Below, piece by piece: positions 36,714-43,112 of a stretch of DNA of 56,596 nucleotides. The stretch covers positions 1-56,596 of the forward strand of contig CASEMX010000015.1 in the NCBI GenBank assembly GCA_949289155.1, written 5' to 3'. Each line of letters starts with the position of its first letter. Position 1 is the first letter of the stretch. The notes under the pieces were generated by a model. That model did not search any database, was not told where the DNA came from, and saw nothing but the letters and a program-made list of their open reading frames with translations. This DNA comes from an uncultured Parabacteroides sp. (GTDB lineage Bacteria; Bacteroidota; Bacteroidia; Bacteroidales; Tannerellaceae). The position numbers were made by a program, and so were the translations under genes.

Positions 36714-37166
36714 ATGCGAACAGTAATTCAGCGTGTGCAGCACGCTTCCGTTACAATAGACGGAATTTTGAAATCCAAGATTGGGGTAGGGATGCTGGTC
36801 TTGGTGGGTATTGAAGACCGAGATACGGAGGAAGACATCGAGTGGCTCTGTAAGAAGATTTGTAATCTGCGGATATTTGACGATGAAAACGGCGTAATGA
36901 ATCGTTCGGTCGTGGAGATAGGAGGGGAGATTCTGGTGGTAAGCCAATTCACGTTGCATGCTTCTACCAAGAAGGGAAATCGTCCCTCTTATTTGAAAGC
37001 ATCGAAGCCAGAAGTGGCTATTCCGCTGTACGAGGCGTTCTGTGAGAAGATGGGCTTGCAGTTGGGCAAAGCGGTGCAGACGGGTACGTTTGGTGCGGAT
37101 ATGAAGGTGGAGTTGCTCAATGACGGGCCGGTGACTATTTTAATCGATACGCAAAATAAGGAATAA
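36714..37166 (+). CDS. dtd: D-aminoacyl-tRNA deacylase
   Basis: 150 aa, standard. Dtd removes wrongly charged D-amino acids and glycine from tRNAs. The start MRTVIQRVQHASVTIDG, the SQFTLHASTKKGNRPSY catalytic segment with the conserved Gly/Pro loop near the end (TGTFGADMKVELLNDGPVTI) are all typical. Cytoplasmic. Two bases separate it from the next gene, and it is part of the uvrC-deoC operon. Confidence 0.96.
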   Translation: MRTVIQRVQHASVTIDGILKSKIGVGMLVLVGIEDRDTEEDIEWLCKKICNLRIFDDENGVMNRSVVEIGGEILVVSQFTLHASTKKGNRPSYLKASKPEVAIPLYEAFCEKMGLQLGKAVQTGTFGADMKVELLNDGPVTILIDTQNKE

Positions 37167-37168
37167 CA

Positions 37169-37504
37169 ATGGAGAAAGAGATTACCCTCCGCGAAGCGCA
37201 GAGCATGGTCGATGCGTGGATACGGACTTATGGTGTGCGCTACTTCAACGAGCTGACGAATATGGCGATTCTAACGGAGGAGGTAGGAGAGGTGGCGCGC
37301 CTGATATCCCGGCTCTATGGCGAGCAGTCCTTTAAGGAGAGCGACAAGCAGAAGGACTTGGGAGATGAAATGGCGGATGTGCTGTGGGTGTTGATGTGCC
37401 TTGCGAATCAGACGGGCATCGACCTCACGGAAGCCTTTGAAAAGAACTTGCGGAAGAAGACATCCCGCGATAAGGATAGACATATTAACAACCAAAAGTT
37501 ATAG
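37169..37504 (+). CDS. MazG-like nucleotide pyrophosphohydrolase
   Basis: 111 aa, one all-alpha NTP-PPase domain. The metal-binding motifs LTEEVGEVARLISR (EExxE) and DLGDEMADVLWVLM (DExxD) are intact. Such short MazG-like enzymes hydrolyse NTPs or dNTPs to monophosphates and are thought to clean the nucleotide pool. The neighbours (UvrC, Dtd, DeoC) fit a house-cleaning role. Substrate is not evident. Confidence 0.9.
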   Translation: MEKEITLREAQSMVDAWIRTYGVRYFNELTNMAILTEEVGEVARLISRLYGEQSFKESDKQKDLGDEMADVLWVLMCLANQTGIDLTEAFEKNLRKKTSRDKDRHINNQKL

Positions 37505-37507
37505 CAT

Positions 37508-38458
37508 ATGGAACATACACATGATTGCCACTGTGGTTGCGGGCACGACCATGATGGCTGGGAGGAGCGCTCGGATGAGTTCGCTAAGGTGAATGCGGAC
37601 AAGTATCACGAGGCGTTCGGGAAGTACGCGCCCGTAGGAAGTAATGAAGAGGTATCGGCAGCGGTGAAGGCATTGCTGGAGAAGCAGGCGAAGGAGAACT
37701 TCACGCCGGAGGTGCTGAAGCGGATACACGGTTTCATCGACCTCACTTCGCTGACAAGCCTCGACACGAAGGAGAGCATTTGGACGATGACTGAGCAGGT
37801 GAACGACTTTGAGGGGACGAGGCCGGACGTGCCCAACGTGGCGGCGATTTGTGTGTACCCTCTCTTTGTCGAGACCGTAAAGCAGGCGCTGACTGCACAT
37901 GACGTGAGTATAGCAGCCGTAAGTGCAGGCTTCCCTGCTTCGCAGACATTCACAGAGGTGAAGATAGCTGAGACGGCTATGTGCGTGATGCAAGGTGCGG
38001 ACGAGATAGACGTGGTCCTCAACTTAGGATACTTCATGGAAGAGAACTACGAAGAGCTCTGCGATGAATTGGCGGAAATCAAAGAGAGCTGCCGCGAGGC
38101 ACGCCTGAAGGTTATACTGGAGACCGGCGCCTTGGCGACCGCGGAGAATATCCGCAGGGCTTCCATATTGGCGCTCTATTCCGGAGCCGATTTCATCAAG
38201 ACCTCTACGGGGAAGGGCTATCCGGGCGCATCGCCGGAGGCGGCGTATGTGATGTGCAACGTCCTGAAGCAGTACTACGAGTTGACCGGCGAACGGCGGG
38301 GCGTAAAGGTCTCCGGAGGTATCCGCACAGCGGAAGATGCCGTGAACTACTACACCATTGTCAGGGCTGTACTGGGCGAGGAGTGGCTCACTAAGGATTT
38401 GTTCCGTATCGGCGCGAGCAGTCTCGTGGGCGACATCGAGCGTCGTTTAGGCAAGTAA
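37508..38458 (+). CDS. deoC: Deoxyribose-phosphate aldolase with His/Cys-rich N-terminus
   Basis: 316 aa. DeoC splits 2-deoxyribose 5-phosphate to acetaldehyde and glyceraldehyde 3-phosphate. The barrel has VPNVAAICVYPLFV, AVSAGFPASQTFTEVKIAE, ADEIDVVLNLGYF, the catalytic lysine in LKVILETGAL, and the Schiff-base lysine in FIKTSTGKGYPGASPE. It is about 70-90 residues longer than bacterial classics because of an N-terminal extension, as in other Bacteroidota. Its first 20 residues are unusual: EHTHDCHCGCGHDHD has five His and three Cys and could bind a metal. Three bases from the gene before it; last gene of the operon. Confidence 0.94.
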   Translation: MEHTHDCHCGCGHDHDGWEERSDEFAKVNADKYHEAFGKYAPVGSNEEVSAAVKALLEKQAKENFTPEVLKRIHGFIDLTSLTSLDTKESIWTMTEQVNDFEGTRPDVPNVAAICVYPLFVETVKQALTAHDVSIAAVSAGFPASQTFTEVKIAETAMCVMQGADEIDVVLNLGYFMEENYEELCDELAEIKESCREARLKVILETGALATAENIRRASILALYSGADFIKTSTGKGYPGASPEAAYVMCNVLKQYYELTGERRGVKVSGGIRTAEDAVNYYTIVRAVLGEEWLTKDLFRIGASSLVGDIERRLGK

Positions 38459-38474
38459 GCAGGCACAAAAAGCA

Positions 38475-38530
38475 GAGACACGGAGTCGCAGGGCTGGGTC
38501 ATCACCATTCGCGCTGCGGCTTCGTGTCTC
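38475..38530. terminator. Long bidirectional hairpin between deoC and the PNGase gene
   Basis: GAGACACGGAGTCGCAG (38475-38491) pairs along 17 positions with CTGCGGCTTCGTGTCTC (38514-38530), with two G-U wobbles and no true mismatch on the plus strand. The genes on both sides converge, so it may end transcription both ways. Confidence 0.75.
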
Positions 38531-38563
38531 GCTGTGTTTATACCCTTCGTTTAGCGGTATCTT

Positions 38564-39793
38564 TTATTCATATACGATGTAGGCAGAGACCAGCCAGTGG
38601 TTCATCTTGTCGCCTACAGCCGGCTCTGCTTCCGGAATGTCCACCTTGAAGGTATGTTCTCCTGCGGAGAGCGTACCCAACTCCGCGACTTCGGGGAGGA
38701 CGTCACTGCCCGGACACCAGTTCGAGCGCGACAGGTCCGAGGAGGCGAGCGGCTCCTCTACCATCTTTTCCTCATATCCTTTATCGCCGATATAGGCTGC
38801 CAGCCGTTCGATGAGCCATACGCCCGTTGCCGGATTGAAGCGGCGGAAGGAGGCGCAGTCGTCGCGCCACGGCACAAAGTCGAGCACGGTTTTCCCATCG
38901 ACAGACACGATGTTCTGTCTTTCGACGAATTCATCTCCCCCGCTGTGACCGCCATGCCCTGTTACGATGTAGTGCAGTCGGGCGTTGCGTGCCTCTGTCG
39001 GCAAGTTAAAGCTAAGCTCCATCGGCTTGCGTGCGAAGATGTCGGGATAGGACTGCCCGATATAATAGACCGTATTCATCAAGGGGACGACATGGCGTTC
39101 CGGCAGGGCATCATTGGGTAGTTCGCTCTCGTCGATGTCCAAGTCTACGCTTACCTTATAGCCCGTCTCGTTCCAAGTGTCGATGAATACGCCCACATAG
39201 GCCTCGCCTTCGAGCATAGGATAGAGTTGCGTGATATCCTGTTCCCATTTCACCGAGGTTTCCCACTGGGGGATATAGACCGGCTTGCGCTTCTCTGTCA
39301 GCGTATCTTTCGGGTGGCTATAATGGCCTACGCCGAAGGGGGTCATGAAGCGCATCAGTTCGACTGTCGGCAGGTAGTCCCTTCCGGGAATGGTCCCTAT
39401 CATCTTCTCGTAGCGCGTACTGTCCACGGCGGGAAATTGCTGTTCCCCCTTAGCGATGTTCATCAAATTGATAAGCGATTCCTTTGGCAGTACGAAGAGG
39501 GAGCCGGACTTATCCCACCGGTCGCCGTTCGATGCCAGCTCTACGCGTACCTTCATCGACAGGTTGCGCTGGTATTCGGGCAGCGTGATGCGCTTGAGGA
39601 TGATGCGCCCATTCACGAGCCGAATGATGCCCTCCGCGTTGGCTTCGGTATAGTTTCCTAATGAATCCGGGTGGAAGCAGACCACTTCTTCATCGAACAC
39701 CTTCAGGTCGGTGTCCCCCATCGCCGGATACTCTTTCGGACCGCATGAAGCCAGTCCCACGAGTGCGAGCCCTGCGAGGCTCTTTGTAATCAT
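38564..39793 (-). CDS. PNGase F-like peptide-N-glycosidase lipoprotein
   Basis: 409 aa from ATG 39793, where a lipoprotein signal begins (lipobox GLASC, Cys17); an ATG four codons upstream is possible. PNGase F cuts whole N-glycans from asparagine. The two eight-stranded domains are visible. [15 protein letters not shown] carries the aspartate expected to be catalytic, and [19 protein letters not shown] holds the glutamate-bearing loop. Then come [19 protein letters not shown] and [11 protein letters not shown], which match the C-terminal domain very well, and cysteines that pair there. As a lipoprotein it probably sits in the outer membrane facing periplasm or surface. With the GH2, GH3 and GH36 enzymes nearby it suggests glycoprotein use, for example host glycans. 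Confidence 0.88.
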   Translation of the reverse strand: MITKSLAGLALVGLASCGPKEYPAMGDTDLKVFDEEVVCFHPDSLGNYTEANAEGIIRLVNGRIILKRITLPEYQRNLSMKVRVELASNGDRWDKSGSLFVLPKESLINLMNIAKGEQQFPAVDSTRYEKMIGTIPGRDYLPTVELMRFMTPFGVGHYSHPKDTLTEKRKPVYIPQWETSVKWEQDITQLYPMLEGEAYVGVFIDTWNETGYKVSVDLDIDESELPNDALPERHVVPLMNTVYYIGQSYPDIFARKPMELSFNLPTEARNARLHYIVTGHGGHSGGDEFVERQNIVSVDGKTVLDFVPWRDDCASFRRFNPATGVWLIERLAAYIGDKGYEEKMVEEPLASSDLSRSNWCPGSDVLPEVAELGTLSAGEHTFKVDIPEAEPAVGDKMNHWLVSAYIVYE

Positions 39794-39850
39794 GTCTTGT
39801 AGCATATTATTATCGTTATTTGTGAGTAATATCGTTAGCGTTTAAGTAGC

Positions 39851-39990
39851 GTAAATGAGGAGTTACAGGAGTCAGCCTGCATCCGCAGACAGGAGTTGGA
39901 GCCGATACCCGCTGTATGTATATCCATGCTACTCGCAAAGGCATTCAGCTTTAACTCCTGTGCGAAGCACTAACTCCTATAACTGCTTTA
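39851..39990. other. Nested inverted repeats between the PNGase and HU-HIG genes
   Basis: Three pairs nest in order: GTAAA (39851-39855) with TTTAC (39986-39990), AGGAGTTA (39858-39865) with TAACTCCT (39971-39978), and ACAGGAGTT (39889-39897) with AACTCCTGT (39953-39961). The motif AACTCCT/AGGAGTT therefore occurs four times, twice on each strand. It could be a large hairpin that ends HU-HIG transcription, or a set of paired binding sites. No T-run is present. Confidence 0.6.
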
Positions 39991-40001
39991 CCTCCTCCTT
40001 A

Positions 40002-40853
40002 TTACGGGTTCGGTATTCCTACCTCGCCCTCATCTTCTTCTTCCTGCTCCTCTCCGACGATGAATACGTCATTCATCGTTGCGATGCGCGGCTCCTTAAC
40101 GAACTTGGCTCCACTATTACCATACTGTGTACATAAGGTAATGCTCCATATCGAGCCGTCCTCTACATCGGCGGGCAGCACGAACCCGACACGGGTCGGC
40201 GTGTTCGGAGAGAGTTGCGTAACCGAGAAGAAGTGCTCCTCCGGACTCCCCTCTCCCTGACGGATTATCTTTACGCCAATATCTTCGCCTTCTCCTCCGA
40301 CTTTGATATTCCGTCCACGGATAATACACAACTGTCCCGGCGTAATAGCCACGCCTTTGCCCTTCGCAACCTCGTCAGGATGGTCATTATCGAAACCACT
40401 GACTACACTGAATAACTGCGGGCCTACCTCCGGCGCGAGAATCTTGGCGTTTATCTCCACATCGGAAAGCTCATCGCGCATCTCCTTGCTCATCGTATAG
40501 GCTATGCCAAAGGTGAGTTTTTCAGGATTCGGGGCAGAGGAGAGTTCGCTCTCCTGCAACGTCCCTTTAATCGTTAAGCGGAAGCTACCCATCTTCGTAC
40601 TAACGCTGTATCCGGAGGATAAATACCACATCATACGTTCGAAGATAAGGTTACCGGTGCGGGTGACCTCAGACGCATCTTCATTCCGCGAACTGAGGAC
40701 TGCCACCTCCGCGGCAATCTCTTCCATAGTTAGGCACTTCTGTAGTACAGGGCGTACATACAGCTCTTTCGTGGCTTCCGAGCTTATGGAAAGCTCTATC
40801 GCCTGAAGCAATAGCTTCGATTTCTGAGTTGGGTCTTTCATTTCCATACTCAT
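40002..40853 (-). CDS. HU-HIG family DNA-binding protein with Ig-like (DUF4469) domain and GIPNP tail
   Basis: 283 aa, no signal peptide. The N-terminal 110 residues look like the HU/IHF-type fold of the Bacteroidota HU-HIG family (ELYVRPVLQKCLTMEEIAAE, then SVSTKMGSFRLTIKGTLQ in the beta-arm position). About 145-260 is an Ig-like DUF4469 domain (GVAITPGQLCIIRGRNIKVGG, TRVGFVLPADVEDGSIWSIT). An acidic tail ends in GEVGIPNP. HU-HIG proteins are known to be multiplied in Bacteroidota and are predicted to bind DNA in conflicts with mobile elements or in chromosome organisation. A 23-bp repeat array begins 79 bases upstream of the start, with a CCTGC/GCAGG hairpin (40889-40903) between them. Confidence 0.8.
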   Translation of the reverse strand: MSMEMKDPTQKSKLLLQAIELSISSEATKELYVRPVLQKCLTMEEIAAEVAVLSSRNEDASEVTRTGNLIFERMMWYLSSGYSVSTKMGSFRLTIKGTLQESELSSAPNPEKLTFGIAYTMSKEMRDELSDVEINAKILAPEVGPQLFSVVSGFDNDHPDEVAKGKGVAITPGQLCIIRGRNIKVGGEGEDIGVKIIRQGEGSPEEHFFSVTQLSPNTPTRVGFVLPADVEDGSIWSITLCTQYGNSGAKFVKEPRIATMNDVFIVGEEQEEEDEGEVGIPNP

Positions 40854-40931
40854 AATAATTTATTGATTAATACTAATTGAATATTTATCCTGCCAAAAGC
40901 AGGGTGTTTTACATGTTCCTTATAGGGAATT

Positions 40932-41069
40932 TCATCTTTCCCCTCCGCGGAAGCTCATCTTCCCGCTACGCGACAGTTCGTCTTCCCTCTGGCGGTAGCT
41001 TCATCTTCCCGCCGGGCGACAGTTCATCTTCCCGCTACGCGGCAGCCTGTCTTCCCGCTAAAGGATACG
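40932..41069. repeat. Array of six 23-bp repeats
   Basis: Units with the core TCATCTTCCCGC start at 40932, 40955, 40978, 41001, 41024 and 41047, a strict 23-bp period. The second half varies around TACGCGACAGT. Dyad symmetry is weaker than in the other arrays but visible across unit borders (GCGGAAG with CTTCCCGC around the first junction). It lies between the HU-HIG start and the GLUG protein stop, both on the minus strand. Confidence 0.88.
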
Positions 41070-41203
41070 CCTTTTCTTCATCACTTGTCATCTCGGTTGC
41101 GAATATAAGGGCTTTTATTGTAATCTCCAAACAAAAGCTAAAAAAATTAAAGGGGGTAAGAGAAAATTCCCTTACCCCCTGCTTTGAGTAAATAACTAAA
41201 TGT

Positions 41204-42757
41204 TTAATGAACACGTACCTTGTGTACGTCTTGGTTCACCTTAATGATGTAGAGTCCCGGAGCCAAATCGAGCGTGGTCTGTCCTGCCGGAACACTCTTC
41301 GACAACTTCTGTACGCCGTAGAAGGTATATGCCTCGACAGCTGCCGGCTCTTCGGTAGTTATCATGATACCGCCATCCACCGTGCGGAGCGTAGTCGTAC
41401 TCGGAGCCGCGATAGCCTCGTTTGCCACCGTACTGCCTGCCTCACGCAACGTAGGATAGTCGCCCTCTTGGTAGTTCCATTCCATACCCTCCTCCGGAAG
41501 GTTGCCATTCAGGTCAGCTACGAACGCTTCGCTCTGCATATACTCAGTGGTTAACTCTGTCTCCTTGTCGGTATAACTACCGAACGCTATCTCATTGTTG
41601 ATGTAGTTCGTACCCATCGTCGTATTGTTCCTTACGCAGACGATAGATGCCGGATCTTGGCGTTCGCGATAACCCTCAGCATTCATGTCACCGGCATTCC
41701 AGCAGTTATCGATAGTACCTTCCTCCATAGTAGCGACAATACCGCCTACACGTACCCATGTATAGTCCCCTGCCGCGTTAGTCGCTGTGGCATCTATCGC
41801 ACCTTCATTGCTACAGTTGAGGATGCTTGCAGCCAGTCCCTCTGCCACGATACCACCAGTGTACAGGGCAACGCCTTTATCTGAGCTACCTGCGCCTGTA
41901 CTTGTTATATCTGCATCGTTCATGCAATTCACAATAGTAACGCCTTCATATGCATGTCCTACGATACCGCCCGCGTAAGTAAAGGAAGCATAGTCATCAT
42001 GCTGGGTATATTCCTGCTCATGCGTCATGGTTCCTTCTGCCGAGCAGTTATTAATGGTTGTACCTACAAAGGCAGAGCCGATGATAGCACCTACGTGCAC
42101 GTTATTTGCCGAGCCCTGTGTATTAGTCATAATCGTTCCTGAAGCATGGCAGTTCTCTACTATACTTGCATTCACACTTGCTGCTAAGGCGGCAATATTG
42201 AAATTGCAACCGGAACAGTTATTAAAACTTAAACTTATCTCATAATCTTCCATCGTTACGTTCTTGATAGTAGCACCCCATACATTACTAAACAATGCTG
42301 AAGATATGTTATAACCTTCCCTATTAGCTGTGCCACTACTTACCGTATAGTTCTTGATAGCATACCCATTACCGTCATATACGCCTGCGAAGTAAGCGGA
42401 ACCTCCAATTCCTGCATTAAAGTACTTCCCACTGAGGTCTATATCTGCGGTCTGCTGATAGTAGATGCCTTCACAGACCTGCGCGGTCTCCTGATTAGTT
42501 GCCTTCTCTGAATCTTGGATGAGCTTTGCTAAGTGCTCAGCAGTCGAAATCTGATAGGGGGCGGCTTCTGTGCCCGTACCGCCGGCATACTCCTCTGCAG
42601 GTTCTACCACAGTCATTGCTGCCCTAAGCGTAGTTGATTGATTCGCGAGGGATGTGATACCCTGTGCCATTCGGAAAGTTCCATCGCTCGCCACTTGAGC
42701 GATTCCACTCGTTGCCACGCATGTACTCAGCGCAGCCATTAGTAAAAGTTTCTTCAT
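41204..42757 (-). CDS. GLUG-repeat surface protein with type IX sorting-like C-terminus
   Basis: 517 aa from ATG 42757, where the signal peptide MKKLLLMAALSTCVATSGIA starts. Residues 60-100 read GTEAAPYQISTAEHLAKLI, the usual lead-in to GLUG-motif solenoids. Then come several repeats of a beta-helix type (for example GGIVGHAYEGVTIVNCMNDA and GGIVAEGLAASILNCSNEGA), each with G-G-I-V. The last 60 residues form a small beta domain ending GLYIIKVNQDVHKVRVH, like the C-terminal sorting or DUF6383-type domains of secreted Bacteroidota proteins. Probably exported to the surface as an adhesin-like protein. Promoter and a structured 5' leader lie upstream. Confidence 0.82.
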   Translation of the reverse strand: MKKLLLMAALSTCVATSGIAQVASDGTFRMAQGITSLANQSTTLRAAMTVVEPAEEYAGGTGTEAAPYQISTAEHLAKLIQDSEKATNQETAQVCEGIYYQQTADIDLSGKYFNAGIGGSAYFAGVYDGNGYAIKNYTVSSGTANREGYNISSALFSNVWGATIKNVTMEDYEISLSFNNCSGCNFNIAALAASVNASIVENCHASGTIMTNTQGSANNVHVGAIIGSAFVGTTINNCSAEGTMTHEQEYTQHDDYASFTYAGGIVGHAYEGVTIVNCMNDADITSTGAGSSDKGVALYTGGIVAEGLAASILNCSNEGAIDATATNAAGDYTWVRVGGIVATMEEGTIDNCWNAGDMNAEGYRERQDPASIVCVRNNTTMGTNYINNEIAFGSYTDKETELTTEYMQSEAFVADLNGNLPEEGMEWNYQEGDYPTLREAGSTVANEAIAAPSTTTLRTVDGGIMITTEEPAAVEAYTFYGVQKLSKSVPAGQTTLDLAPGLYIIKVNQDVHKVRVH

Positions 42758-42777
42758 GATATAAAGCATTAGTTGTC

Positions 42778-42888
42778 CGTCAGCCTCCTACCGGACGATT
42801 ACTATAACAGATAAGAGGCATGAAGACTGCTTCAGAAGAGAAGGATGCCCCTCGTTCTATTCTTTAAAGTTAGCACCGGAGGCTGACG
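42778..42888 (-). promoter_or_regulatory. Structured 5' leader of the GLUG protein mRNA
   Basis: CGTCAGCCTCC (42778-42788) and GGAGGCTGACG (42878-42888) form a perfect 11-bp stem closing a loop of about 89 nt that holds smaller pairings. The stem lies between the promoter (42909-42940) and the start codon (42757), so it is inside the transcript. The 3' arm, in mRNA terms, contains AGGAGG and ends 20 nt before the ATG, so pairing could mask ribosome binding. No known riboswitch class is recognised. Confidence 0.6.
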
Positions 42889-42908
42889 CTTTACCTCCCT
42901 GAATGTGG

Positions 42909-42940
42909 CAAAGATAACCTTTTTCTTGTACATGCAACAA
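42909..42940 (-). promoter_or_regulatory. Promoter of the GLUG protein gene
   Basis: Read on the minus strand, TATCTTTG (42916-42909) is a perfect -7 box, with TTG at 42940-42938 (21-base spacer) or 42937-42935 (18-base spacer). It implies a leader of about 145 nt. Confidence 0.7.
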
Positions 42941-43035
42941 TTATTAAGGAAAAAAGTAAGATAATGTAATAATATTGTAGAAAGTTGTCTGGATTTGGCA
43001 TTATTTATAAACGCTATGCGGGTAGAAAACGTACG

Positions 43036-43089
43036 CAGGGCATGAAGCGGCAGCCCCCTAATAAGAGGCTATGCCCGCTCCATGCCCTG
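43036..43089 (-). terminator. Hairpin downstream of the GH36 gene
   Basis: CAGGGCATG (43036-43044) and CATGCCCTG (43081-43089) form a perfect 9-bp stem with inner partial pairs. It begins 24 bases after the GH36 stop on the minus strand. The T-tract after it is short (TTTTC). Confidence 0.6.
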
Positions 43090-43112
43090 TATATTGATTT
43101 ATTCCTTTCCTG

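Noticed and set aside
40877-41191. 104-aa frame running through the 23-bp array
   Set aside because: The 23-bp period is not a multiple of three, so the repeats are read in shifting frames; the protein is a by-product of the repeat.
42778-42888. Cobalamin or other known riboswitch
   Set aside because: No family consensus (such as a B12 box) is seen; only a generic closing stem can be supported.
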